Position numbers and translations under genes: made by a program. Below the pieces are notes generated by a model that searched no databases, was not told where the DNA came from, and saw only the letters and a program-made list of their open reading frames with translations. 64,000 bases of DNA. Origin: Stenotrophomonas sp. ESTM1D_MKCIP4_1. GTDB lineage: Bacteria > Pseudomonadota > Gammaproteobacteria > Xanthomonadales > Xanthomonadaceae. Positions 8,477 through 15,941 of the stretch are shown here, piece after piece. The stretch spans positions 1,151,663 to 1,215,662 of the forward strand of contig NZ_CP026004.1 in the NCBI RefSeq assembly GCF_003086895.1, written 5' to 3'. Positions within the stretch are counted from its first letter, which is position 1; the number at the start of each line of letters is the position of its first letter.

Positions 8477-9092
8477 GTGCATGCACACTTCGCTTCAGCG
8501 ACTGCGCGCGCTTGGCGATGGTGCGCACCACGACGGCGGTGAACAGCAGCGCCGAAGGCACGGCGTACCAGAAGTTGCCCGGCACGCGCTTGAAGTACGA
8601 GTAGGTGAACACCGCCGCGATGATCCACATGCCGGTCACGTGCAGGCGACGCCACGCGGTGGGGCCCATGCGCCGGGCAATGCCACGGTGCGAGGTGATG
8701 GCCAGGGCGAGGATGGCGACATAGCCGATGGTGCCGGGCAGATTGGCCAAGGCCGAGCGTGCGGGCCAGAACGCGGCGTTGAGGATGCCGAATGCGGTGA
8801 TCGCGATGGCATGCAGCAGGTGCGAGAACGCGAAGGAGAGGCCGATGATCCGGCGTTCGCGCAGCAGGAAGCGGCTGGTCGGCCCGGGCAGCAGGCTGGC
8901 GAACGAGGATGCGGTGAACGCGGCCAGGAACAGCAGGAACGAGGTGCGCGCCGTCACCCGGATGGCGGCACGGCTGCCTTCTGCCACGTCGGGTTGCAGC
9001 GCGAATGCCGCCAGTGCGAAGGCGATCAGCACCACGGCGATGGCCACGAACAAGCGCCAGCCGTGCAGGAAGGAAGTGTTGGAAACAGCCAT
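8442..9092 (-). CDS. Ferric-reductase-like transmembrane protein
   Basis: A 216-residue integral membrane protein with six predicted helices. Histidines sit in FSHLLHAIAITAFGILNAAFW, ITSHRGIARRMGP and WRRLHVTGMWIIAAVFTY, the spacing expected for a bis-heme ferric-reductase-type transmembrane domain (as in MsrQ or the core of NOX/FRE proteins). No flavin or NAD domain is present, so another protein must supply electrons. It is the last gene of the MNIO operon, 50 bp after the DUF2063 gene with a SMAG element between, so it may be partly uncoupled. The last 13 residues are encoded by a GGGGTCAG-family repeat, which suggests the original C-terminus was replaced or extended. Confidence 0.8.
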   Translation of the reverse strand: MAVSNTSFLHGWRLFVAIAVVLIAFALAAFALQPDVAEGSRAAIRVTARTSFLLFLAAFTASSFASLLPGPTSRFLLRERRIIGLSFAFSHLLHAIAITAFGILNAAFWPARSALANLPGTIGYVAILALAITSHRGIARRMGPTAWRRLHVTGMWIIAAVFTYSYFKRVPGNFWYAVPSALLFTAVVVRTIAKRAQSLKRSVHARGQSPLPGKGI

Positions 9093-9116
9093 GGTCAAAC
9101 CTCGAATCAGATAGGG

Positions 9117-9139
9117 GTAGTGCCGGCCGCTGGCCGGCA
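9117..9139. repeat. Single SMAG element inside the MNIO operon
   Basis: GTAG followed by the palindrome TGCCGGCCGCTGGCCGGCA, between the DUF2063 stop and the ferric-reductase-like start. As a stable stem in the transcript it could trim or attenuate expression of the last gene. Confidence 0.9.
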
Positions 9140-9142
9140 ATC

Positions 9143-9877
9143 TCAGAAGCCGGCCAGCGCCACCAGCACGCCGGCCGCATACAGTTCGCCCAGCACGGGC
9201 GCGGCAACCACGCGCAGTCCATCAGCGGCCACGCCATGCGCCTCGGCCAGCGCCTGCAGGACGTCATCCATGCGCGCACCCTCGTTGCCAAAGGCCGACA
9301 GCAGCGCATACGCCAGCGGTGCCAGTTCCTCGACCTGCAGGTGGTAGCCCTCCACGCGGCGCAGCAGCAGAAGCGTGGGTTCGCTGGCGGGTGCATCGTC
9401 CAGCCCGGCGTCTTCATGCACCGGCCACTGGTAGCCCAGTACCCGCACCAGCGGCGAGAGCACCAGCACGTCGCTGCCCGCAGGCATGGGGTGCAACGGA
9501 TGCCCGGCCTCACGTGCTTCGATGTGCAGCGCCTGCTGCGTGCTTTCGTAGTGCGCCAGCTCCGCCGCCCAGCCGGGCAGCGCGAACGTGTCCTGCACTG
9601 CCAGCCACGCCGCGAACTCGCTGGCGATCTGCGGGAACAGCGGGGTGTGGCAGGCATGCCGCGCGTAGAAGTGCTCGACCAGGCCACGCCAGCGCGTTTC
9701 GCCCAGCAGTTCCCGCAGGCGCGGCAGGCTGCCCGCCAGCAGGCTGTCCAGGCTGCCCATGCACAGGCGACGGTATACCGCCAGCCGGCGTGCCTCGACG
9801 CCTTCAGGGGCGGGCATCGACGGGTCGCGCACATGGTCGGCCCAGCGCTGCTGCAGGGTGGCCAGCGACTCAGCCAT
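9143..9877 (-). CDS. DUF2063 (MNIO partner; BufC/HvfC-like) protein
   Basis: The 244-residue protein begins [19 protein letters not shown] and continues [51 protein letters not shown], the DUF2063 (putative DNA-binding) domain. In characterised systems this family does not bind DNA: it is the partner subunit of MNIO enzymes and helps present the precursor peptide. The C-terminal half, with the histidine/acidic strand [15 protein letters not shown] and a winged-helix-like end, is typical too. Its start overlaps the MNIO stop by 8 bp (ATGGCTGA), indicating coupled synthesis of the two subunits. Confidence 0.88.
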   Translation of the reverse strand: MAESLATLQQRWADHVRDPSMPAPEGVEARRLAVYRRLCMGSLDSLLAGSLPRLRELLGETRWRGLVEHFYARHACHTPLFPQIASEFAAWLAVQDTFALPGWAAELAHYESTQQALHIEAREAGHPLHPMPAGSDVLVLSPLVRVLGYQWPVHEDAGLDDAPASEPTLLLLRRVEGYHLQVEELAPLAYALLSAFGNEGARMDDVLQALAEAHGVAADGLRVVAAPVLGELYAAGVLVALAGF

Positions 9878-10715
9878 GGGCCCGCTCCGGCAGTACCACC
9901 GCGGCCTGGGCCTGGCGGATCTGCGCGACTTCGGCCAGCAGTTCGGCCAGCGGTGGGAAATTGAAGTCGCGTTCCAGCAGGGTGGGGCGCACGCCGATGC
10001 GCGCATAGGCCTCGCGCAGCAGCGCCCAGACCACGCCCTTTACCGGCGCGCCATGGGTATCGATCTTGAAGCCATCGTCTTCGTCGAAGTGGCCGGCCAC
10101 ATGCAGCGATGCAACCCGGTGCGCAGGCACGCGGTCGAGGAAATCGAAGGCGTTGTAGCCGTTGTTGCAGGCGTTGACGAAGACGTTGTTGACGTCCAGC
10201 AGCAGGTCGCAGTCTGCTTCTGCCAGCACGGCATTGATGAAGTCGATCTCGCTCATGTCCGCACCGGGCACGGCGTAATAGGAAATGTTCTCCACCGCGA
10301 TGCGCCGTCCCAGCGTGTCCTGCACCTGGGCGATGCGACCGGCGACGTGGTGCACGGCTTCGCTGGTGAAGGGCAGCGGCAACAGGTCATAGACATGGCC
10401 GCCGGCAGCGCAGTAGCTCAGGTGCTCGCTGTACAGCTGCACTTGGTGCAGGTCGAGGAAGGCGCGCGTCTGTGCCAGCAGGGTGCTGTCCAGCGGGTCC
10501 GGCCCACCCAGTGACAACGACAGGCCATGACAGGTCAGGCGGTGGCGCTCGCTGAGCTGACGCAGCGCGGCACCGTGGGCACCGCCGACGCCGATCCAGT
10601 TGTCGGGCGAGACTTCGAGGAAGTCGATGGCATCGGCGGGCATTGCCAGCAGCTCGTCAATCAGTCCGCGGCGCAGGCCAAGACCGGCGCTGGCAGAGGG
10701 CAGGGGCAGGAACAT
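9870..10715 (-). CDS. MNIO (DUF692) multinuclear iron oxidase, BufB/HvfB-like
   Basis: The 281-residue TIM-barrel protein opens with [19 protein letters not shown] and [14 protein letters not shown], the DUF692 signature. Likely iron ligands are His63 ([11 protein letters not shown]), Glu97-His98 (YSEHLSY), Glu142 (VENISYY), Asp174 with Asn176 (LDVNNVFVN), His205 (LHVAGH), Asp219/His221 (IDTHG) and Glu248. MNIOs use two or three irons and O2 to rearrange cysteine residues of ribosomal precursors; relatives are MbnB, TglH, ChrH, HvfB and BufB. Here the substrate is most likely the adjacent EGKCG-containing EF-hand protein. It lies 54 bp after that gene, with a strong hairpin between. Confidence 0.93.
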   Translation of the reverse strand: MFLPLPSASAGLGLRRGLIDELLAMPADAIDFLEVSPDNWIGVGGAHGAALRQLSERHRLTCHGLSLSLGGPDPLDSTLLAQTRAFLDLHQVQLYSEHLSYCAAGGHVYDLLPLPFTSEAVHHVAGRIAQVQDTLGRRIAVENISYYAVPGADMSEIDFINAVLAEADCDLLLDVNNVFVNACNNGYNAFDFLDRVPAHRVASLHVAGHFDEDDGFKIDTHGAPVKGVVWALLREAYARIGVRPTLLERDFNFPPLAELLAEVAQIRQAQAAVVLPERAHG

Positions 10716-10735
10716 GCGGGGTACTCCGGGGCCGT

Positions 10736-10758
10736 GGCGCCGCCACGAGGGCGGCGCC
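10736..10758 (-). terminator. Attenuator-like hairpin between precursor and MNIO genes
   Basis: A perfect 9-bp all-GC stem (GGCGCCGCC / GGCGGCGCC, 5-base loop) lies in the 55-bp gap downstream of the precursor stop. There is no T-run, so full termination is unlikely. Such a stem often protects or partly terminates the upstream message, giving more precursor than enzyme. Confidence 0.6.
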
Positions 10759-10770
10759 GGTGGTGGGCAA

Positions 10771-11247
10771 TCAGTCGTGGACGCGGGAGAACAGACCCTT
10801 CGGCATCGGCTTGCCGTGGGCGGTGTAGACGCTGCGCAGGTAGTCGTGCGCTTCCTGTTCGCTGATGAAGCCGTCGTGGTCGGCATCGATGCGATCGAAC
10901 TCCGCCGCGCGGTCGCCTGCCACGGCGTTGAACTCGGCACGCGAGACCCGGCCGTCGTGGTCGCGGTCGGTGCGGGCAAACGAAGCATCGCCACACTTGC
11001 CTTCACCGCACTGGCCTTCGGCCACCTTGGCCTTGCCGGCGGGCTTGCTGGTGCTGGCCTTGTTGGCGCCGCACTTGCCTTCGCCGCACTTGCCTTCGGC
11101 AGCGGCGCTCATGGCCACAGCACTGATTGCCAACGGCTGGACCGCAGCGGCCTGGCCCGCCAGCAACAGCCCTCCGGCCAGGGCGATGCCAATGGCGCCG
11201 ATGCGCGGCAGACGGGAGGCAGAGGGGTTCTTGATCGAAACGGACAT
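10771..11247 (-). CDS. Secreted EF-hand protein with EGKCG repeats; candidate MNIO precursor (metallophore)
   Basis: The 158-residue protein has a long signal peptide (basic start, hydrophobic core [18 protein letters not shown] cleavage site near 35). It then carries EGKCG at 51-55 and 56-60, EGQCG at 77-81 and EGKCG at 82-86. These hold the protein's only four cysteines (54, 59, 80, 85). A C-terminal EF-hand pair follows, with loops at 94-105 (Asp94, 96, 98, Glu105) and 121-132 (Asp121, 123, 125, Glu132). In HvfA and bufferins, cysteines in EGKCG motifs are converted by the MNIO to copper-binding heterocycles; I infer the same here. The fusion to an EF-hand domain is notable. AAGGAG eight bases before the ATG fixes the start. 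Confidence 0.88.
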   Translation of the reverse strand: MSVSIKNPSASRLPRIGAIGIALAGGLLLAGQAAAVQPLAISAVAMSAAAEGKCGEGKCGANKASTSKPAGKAKVAEGQCGEGKCGDASFARTDRDHDGRVSRAEFNAVAGDRAAEFDRIDADHDGFISEQEAHDYLRSVYTAHGKPMPKGLFSRVHD

Positions 11248-11346
11248 GGTGATGACTCCTTGGGAGTGCACGCAGGGCGTGCGGGATGGACGCCGCGCGG
11301 GGCGGCGGAAAATGAAGGGAGGAAGCGTGTGGAGGAACGTGGTGGA

Positions 11347-11991
11347 TCAGGCGCTGCGGCGACGGCGCAGCTCGTACGCCAGCAGCAGGGCGCCACCGAG
11401 CAGAGAGCCTCCGAAACCGATGCCGGGCAGCATCGCGGCAAGGGGCAGCAGCAGGGCGATCAGGCTGACGCCCCAGCCGAGGCCGTCATCGCCGAGCGTG
11501 GCGTGTTGCCGGCCGGCCAGCAGACGGTCCAGGCTGAGGGTGCCGGCACCGTTGAGGATCAGCGGCAGCAGCATGGCCAGGAACAGCAGCGGCAGCTTGA
11601 AGTTGCCATAGCCCTGGTCGGTGATCGCATAGCCCTGCCAGAGTTCGTCCAGGCTGTTCCACTGGTCGGGCCAGTGCACGGCGGCAATGGCGACGATGGT
11701 CAGCACCCAGAAGATGTAGGCCACCGAACGCGTGGCCAGGCCGAGCAGCAGCATCACCGCACCCACCAGTTCCAGCCACGTGGCCAGCTGCCAGTTCAGC
11801 GAAGCGGGCAGGGTGGAGAACGGGAACGGGAAGCGGCCTTCCAGATCGGCGAACCAGTTCTGCCCGCCCAGCTTCTCGCGGCCGGACTCGAAGAATTCCC
11901 AGGCCAGCAGGGCACGCAGGGCCAGCGGCGAAAGCCAGCGGCCAACGGCGTCCAGGCGCGGGGTGTAGTGGGTAGCGGCGGTGCTGATCAT
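11347..11991 (-). CDS. DoxX-family membrane protein (BufD-like)
   Basis: The 214-residue protein has a DoxX four-helix core: [60 protein letters not shown] and [29 protein letters not shown]. An extra C-terminal helix pair ends in [11 protein letters not shown]. DoxX proteins recur in bufferin/HvfA-type MNIO operons, where they are thought to serve thiol or metal stress at the membrane; the exact reaction is not known. It is the first gene of the operon, about 100 bp before the precursor, with its promoter in the region shared with the divergent hydrolase operon. Confidence 0.87.
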   Translation of the reverse strand: MISTAATHYTPRLDAVGRWLSPLALRALLAWEFFESGREKLGGQNWFADLEGRFPFPFSTLPASLNWQLATWLELVGAVMLLLGLATRSVAYIFWVLTIVAIAAVHWPDQWNSLDELWQGYAITDQGYGNFKLPLLFLAMLLPLILNGAGTLSLDRLLAGRQHATLGDDGLGWGVSLIALLLPLAAMLPGIGFGGSLLGGALLLAYELRRRRSA

Positions 11992-12107
11992 GCGGGGTGT
12001 CCTGCGGGCCAGTGGTCGATGGAGGCCATTCCGGGCCACGCAGGTATCGGCAACGTGTGCCGTTGCCCGGGGTTTTGTCAGCCACTGTGGCCACGGCAGG
12101 GGTTTCG

Positions 12108-12259
12108 TACAGTCGGATACAAAGAGGCCGCGTCGGCGCCGCCGCGGCCGTCGCGCGCACACGTGCGGGGAACCCTGTCCACCCGGCAGTGCCGTGCCAT
12201 GGCCGGTGGCCGAATGTATCCAACTGTAGGAACGCGCCGCCGCTCTACAGTCCGGTACA
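12108..12259. promoter_or_regulatory. Three TACAGTYGGATACA motifs in the divergent intergenic region
   Basis: The 343-bp gap between doxX (minus) and the hydrolase operon (plus) has near-identical 14-mers at 12108-12121 (plus, TACAGTCGGATACA), 12215-12228 (minus, TACAGTTGGATACA) and 12246-12259 (plus, TACAGTCCGGTACA). Each is a direct repeat of TACA with 10-bp periodicity, the geometry used by OmpR/PhoB-type regulators binding head to tail. An OmpR-type gene lies in the plus operon, so coordinate control is a reasonable inference. A degenerate fourth copy may exist at 12277-12291. I see no other features in the gap. Confidence 0.6.
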
Positions 12260-12334
12260 ACTCCGCTCCATGCCGAAACAGCAGCGATACACCCGCAGGC
12301 GGAAATGGTCACTCCCAACACCGGAGTGCCACCC

Positions 12335-13126
12335 ATGATCCGCACCACCCTGCTTGCCGCTGCCCTTGCGCTGGGCGCCACCTCTCCCGCCCTCGCCGCG
12401 CAGGCCGATGCCGGCGCGCCGCCCACCATCATCCTGGTGCACGGCGCCTTCGCCGATGGCTCCAGCTGGAACAAGGTCATCACCACCCTGCATGACTGGA
12501 AGCTGCCGGCCGTGGCTGTGCAGAACCCGCTGAGTTCGCTGGCTGACGATGTGGCGGCCACCCGCCGCGCGATTGCCGCCGCACCGGGCAAGGTGGTGCT
12601 GGTGGGGCACAGCTGGGGCGGCACGGTCATCACCGAAGCCGGCAACGATCCCAAGGTGCAGGCGCTGGTCTACGTGGCCGCGTTCGCACCGGATGCCGGC
12701 CAGTCCTCGGCGCAGCAGGGCGAAGGCTTCCCGGTCGGCCCCGGGCTGACCCGCCTGCAGGAGAAGGACGGCTACCTGACCCTGCCGGCCGATGCCATCG
12801 CCCAGGACTTCGCACCCGATGTGATGAAGAAGACCGCCACGCTGCTGTACAGCACGCAGGTGCCGCTGAAGGCGAGTGCGCTGGGTGAAACCGTGACCAT
12901 TGCGGCATGGCGCAGCAAGCCGAGCTGGTATGTGGTCAGCCGTGATGACCGCATGCTCTCGCCGCAGCTGCAGGTCGCCACCGCGCGGCGCATCGGCGCG
13001 GAGCTGCAGTCGATCGGCAGCAGCCATGTATCGCTGCTTTCGCACCCGGCGCAGGTGGCCGACAGCATCCTCGAAGCTGCCGGGGTGAAGCCGGCCGAAC
13101 TGCCGCTGGCCGAGCAGGGGGGCTGA
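12335..13126 (+). CDS. Secreted alpha/beta hydrolase
   Basis: The 263-residue protein has a signal peptide ([21 protein letters not shown]) followed by a short alpha/beta hydrolase. [13 protein letters not shown] provides the oxyanion strand and GHSWGG carries nucleophile Ser93. The late SRDDRMLSP strand likely supplies the acid, and [10 protein letters not shown] the catalytic His. The lean fold without a large cap resembles the plant-esterase/hydroxynitrile-lyase-like group. Substrate unknown; it should act in the periplasm. GGAG lies ten bases before the ATG. It is the first gene of a four-gene unit with a thioredoxin-like protein and a two-component system. Confidence 0.87.
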   Translation: MIRTTLLAAALALGATSPALAAQADAGAPPTIILVHGAFADGSSWNKVITTLHDWKLPAVAVQNPLSSLADDVAATRRAIAAAPGKVVLVGHSWGGTVITEAGNDPKVQALVYVAAFAPDAGQSSAQQGEGFPVGPGLTRLQEKDGYLTLPADAIAQDFAPDVMKKTATLLYSTQVPLKASALGETVTIAAWRSKPSWYVVSRDDRMLSPQLQVATARRIGAELQSIGSSHVSLLSHPAQVADSILEAAGVKPAELPLAEQGG

Positions 13127-13129
13127 CCG

Positions 13130-13675
13130 ATGACGACGTTGCGTGCCTATACCGTACCGCTGCTGCTGGCCCTGCTGGGTGCCGCTGCGTTGCTGCTGGC
13201 CTGGCCCAGCCCGGAGGCCGGTGCGCAGCCGGCCGAAGCCGCCCCCAGCGCGGGCTTCAGCGGCGGCGGGCCGTGGCACAACAGCCCACCGCTGACCCTG
13301 GAGCAGCTGCGTGGCGAAGTGGTGCTGGTCGAGTTCTGGACCTACGGCTGCAGCAACTGCCTCAACGTCGCGCCGTACGTGCACCAGTGGCATGCACGTT
13401 ATGCCGCGAAGGGCCTGCGCGTGATCGGCGTACACACGCCGGAATTCGCCTATGAAGGGCTGCAGAGCAACGTGCGCCACGCGATCCACCGCCTCGACAT
13501 CCGCTGGCCGGTGGTGCAGGACAACCAGTACCGCATCTGGAATGCGTGGGGCAATCGATTCTGGCCGGCGCTGTACCTGCTCGACCGGCAGGGCCGGGTG
13601 GTCTACCGCCATTACGGTGAAGGCGACTATGCACGTACCGAACGCGAGATCCAGCGCCTGCTGGCCAGCCTCTGA
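13130..13675 (+). CDS. Membrane-anchored thioredoxin/redoxin-like protein
   Basis: The 181-residue protein has one N-terminal membrane anchor (VPLLLALLGAAALLLAWP), so the domain faces the periplasm. A TlpA/DipZ-type thioredoxin fold follows: VVLVEFWTYGCSNCLNVAPYVHQW with the redox pair Cys74-Ser-Asn-Cys77, VIGVHTPEFAYE, and the cis-proline segment RFWPALYLLDRQGRVVYRHYGEGDY. It has the longer insert typical of the C-terminal domain of DipZ. It begins 3 bp after the hydrolase stop, so co-translation is likely. A role in periplasmic thiol or metal stress fits the neighbouring DoxX/MNIO operon but is inferred. Confidence 0.88.
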   Translation: MTTLRAYTVPLLLALLGAAALLLAWPSPEAGAQPAEAAPSAGFSGGGPWHNSPPLTLEQLRGEVVLVEFWTYGCSNCLNVAPYVHQWHARYAAKGLRVIGVHTPEFAYEGLQSNVRHAIHRLDIRWPVVQDNQYRIWNAWGNRFWPALYLLDRQGRVVYRHYGEGDYARTEREIQRLLASL

Positions 13676-13732
13676 GCCGCGCTACCATGGCCGCGCCGCG
13701 CGGCCTTGTCCTCCGCCTCCATCGAGAACGCC

Positions 13733-14473
13733 ATGAACCACGTACCGCACATCCTTGTCGTCGACGATGACAGCGACATCCGCCAGATGCTGGCCGACTA
13801 CCTGCAGCGCAATGGTCTTCGTGTCAGCCAGGCCGATGGCGGCCGCGCAATGCGCGCGCTGATGGACACCCACGCCGTCGACCTGGTGGTGCTGGACGTG
13901 ATGATGCCTGGCGAGGATGGCCTGAGCCTGTGCCGCAACCTGCGTGCGGGCAAGCATCGCGCGGTGCCGGTGGTACTGCTGACCGCGCGCGATGATGAAA
14001 CCGACCGCATCATCGGCCTGGAGATGGGCGCCGATGACTACGTGACCAAGCCGTTTTCCTCGCGCGAACTGCTGGCGCGCATCAACGCGGTGATCCGACG
14101 CACGCAGATGCTGCCGCCGAACCTGCAGGTGACCGAGGCCGGCCGCCAGCTGGCGTTTGGCGAGTGGCGCCTGGATACCACCGCGCGCCACCTGCTCGAT
14201 GCACAGGACACCGCCTATCCGCTCAGCGGCGCCGAGTTCCGCCTGCTGCGGGTGTTCCTCGACCATGCCAACCGCGTGCTCAGCCGCGACCAGCTGCTCA
14301 GCCTTACCCAGGGCCGCGATGCCGAACTGTTCGATCGTTCGATCGATCTGCTGGTGAGCCGTGTCCGCCAGCGGCTTGGCGATGATGCGCGCGAACCGAC
14401 CTACATCAAGACCGTGCGCAGCGAAGGCTATGTGTTCAGCGTGCCGGTGCAGCTGCTGGGGCCGGGGGAATGA
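13733..14473 (+). CDS. OmpR-family response regulator
   Basis: The 246-residue protein has a receiver domain with the acidic pair in LVVDDDSD, phosphoacceptor Asp55 in VVLDVMMPGEDGL, Thr in LLTARDD and Lys in YVTKPFSSREL. A winged-helix OmpR/PhoB effector domain follows, with LSGAEFRLLRVFLDHANRVLSRDQLL and IDLLVSRVRQRLGDDAREPTYIKTVRSEGYVF. It overlaps the histidine kinase by 4 bp (ATGA). It is a good candidate for recognising the TACA-N6-TACA direct repeats at 12108-12259, which would make it a local regulator of both divergent operons. Confidence 0.93.
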   Translation: MNHVPHILVVDDDSDIRQMLADYLQRNGLRVSQADGGRAMRALMDTHAVDLVVLDVMMPGEDGLSLCRNLRAGKHRAVPVVLLTARDDETDRIIGLEMGADDYVTKPFSSRELLARINAVIRRTQMLPPNLQVTEAGRQLAFGEWRLDTTARHLLDAQDTAYPLSGAEFRLLRVFLDHANRVLSRDQLLSLTQGRDAELFDRSIDLLVSRVRQRLGDDAREPTYIKTVRSEGYVFSVPVQLLGPGE

Positions 14474-15783
14474 ACGCCGCCGCGCGCCGCCTGCTGTGGC
14501 CGCGCACCTTGTCCGCGCGCCTGCTGCTGGTGCTGCTGGGCGGGCTGACCCTGGCCCACGCGCTGTCGTTCGGCCTGTTGTTCTACGAGCGCTACCAGGC
14601 CACGCGCAGCATGATGCTGCGCAACCTGGACGAAGACGTGGCAGTAAGCGTGGCGCTGCTGGAACACCTGCCGGCCGACCAGCGCCAGGCCTGGGTGCCG
14701 CGCCTGGAACGCCGGACCTACCGCTACCTGCTGCGCCCGGCGGCGTCCGGCCCGGCGCTTGAAACCGAGCGTGCGCGCCAGGTCACCGCCATCATCGATG
14801 ACAGCCTGGAGCACCGCTATGCGCTGCAGGCACGGCAGGTGGCGCGCCTGCCAGAACGGTTCGAGGTGGAACTGCGCCTGCACGACGGTTCGCCGTTGAC
14901 CATCGAGGTCACGCCATCGGGCCTGCCGCTGGCGCGATGGCTGCCGGCCGTGCTGCTGGTGCAGCTGGCTGTGCTGCTGCTGTGCGCGTGGCTGGCAGTA
15001 CGCCTGGCGTTGCGTCCGTTGCAGCAGCTGTCGCACGCGGTGGAGCATCTGCAGCCGGGTAAAGACGCACCGCGGCTGCCGGAAGATGGCCCGGCCGAAG
15101 TCGGCACCGCTGCGGCAGCGCTGAACGCACTGCAGGCGCGTATCCGTGGGCATGTCAGTGAGCGTCTGCAGATTCTGGCGGCCATCTCGCATGACCTGCA
15201 GACCCCGATCACGCGGATGAAGCTGCGCGTGGAGACGCTGCCTGAGGATGCCACCCAGCAGCGCCTGCTGGATGACCTGGATCACCTCGGCCAGCTGGTG
15301 CGCGAGGGCGTGGCCTATGCGCGCAGCAGCCACGTTGCCAGCGGCGTACCGGTGGCGATGGATCTGGCGGCCTTCCTGGCCAGCGTGGTCGGCGATTACG
15401 AGGACATGGGCAAGCCGGTCTCAGGCGGCGCGCCGTCGGGGCTGACCGTGCAGACCTGGCCGCAGCCGCTGCGGCGGGTGGTCGGCAACCTGGTGGACAA
15501 CGCGCTGCGCTATGCCGGCAGTGCCGAAATCGATGCCGGTCGTGATGCTGCCGGCAGGCCGTGGATCAGCGTCTCCGATCGTGGCCCGGGCATTCCCGAG
15601 GATCAACTGCAGGCCGTACTGGCGCCCTTCCACCGGTTGGAAGGCTCGCGCAACCGCGATACCGGCGGAACCGGGCTGGGGCTGGCCATCGCCGTGCAGC
15701 TGGCGCAGTCGCTGGGTGGTTCGCTGCAGCTTCGCAATCGCGAAGGCGGTGGATTGCAGGCGGTATTGCAGCTGCCGGGGTAG
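14470..15783 (+). CDS. EnvZ-type sensor histidine kinase
   Basis: The 437-residue inner-membrane kinase has helix 1 at about 17-38 and a periplasmic sensor of some 115 residues. Helix 2 is at about 158-178, followed by a HAMP domain (LALRPLQQLSHAVEHL). The H-box is AAISHDLQTPITRMKL with phospho-acceptor His241. The ATPase has NLVDNALRYAG, SVSDRGPGIPEDQL and GGTGLGLAIAVQL. The HDLQTP H-box places it in the EnvZ/RstB-like group. The sensor loop has no cysteines and few histidines, so there is no obvious metal-binding signature. It is the last gene of the operon and is followed by paired palindromic repeats. Confidence 0.93.
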   Translation: MNAAARRLLWPRTLSARLLLVLLGGLTLAHALSFGLLFYERYQATRSMMLRNLDEDVAVSVALLEHLPADQRQAWVPRLERRTYRYLLRPAASGPALETERARQVTAIIDDSLEHRYALQARQVARLPERFEVELRLHDGSPLTIEVTPSGLPLARWLPAVLLVQLAVLLLCAWLAVRLALRPLQQLSHAVEHLQPGKDAPRLPEDGPAEVGTAAAALNALQARIRGHVSERLQILAAISHDLQTPITRMKLRVETLPEDATQQRLLDDLDHLGQLVREGVAYARSSHVASGVPVAMDLAAFLASVVGDYEDMGKPVSGGAPSGLTVQTWPQPLRRVVGNLVDNALRYAGSAEIDAGRDAAGRPWISVSDRGPGIPEDQLQAVLAPFHRLEGSRNRDTGGTGLGLAIAVQLAQSLGGSLQLRNREGGGLQAVLQLPG

Positions 15784-15788
15784 CGGGC

Positions 15789-15883
15789 GGGGTCAGATCC
15801 CTTTGCCCGTGGCAAAGGGCTCTGACCCCGTCACCGCCTGTTGGGGGCAGAGCCCATTTCCTGCGGGAACGGGATCCGACCCC
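15789..15883. repeat. Pair of GGGGTCAG-family palindromes
   Basis: Elements at 15789-15829 (stem CCCTTTGCC / GGCAAAGGG) and 15844-15883 (GGGGGCAGA variant, CCCATTTCC / GGGAACGGG centre) lie 5 bp after the kinase stop and before the permease. They probably mark the transcript end. Confidence 0.85.
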
Positions 15884-15941
15884 AAGGGCACCCGTGTACA
15901 GGTGAACCACGCCCTCACCCTGCCCGTGACACCCTGCGGCA

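Noticed and set aside
10600..12495. A plus-strand open frame across the EF-hand and doxX genes
   Set aside because: Low-complexity Gln/Arg/Gly-rich shadow. The minus-strand frames have ribosome sites, signal peptide and domains.
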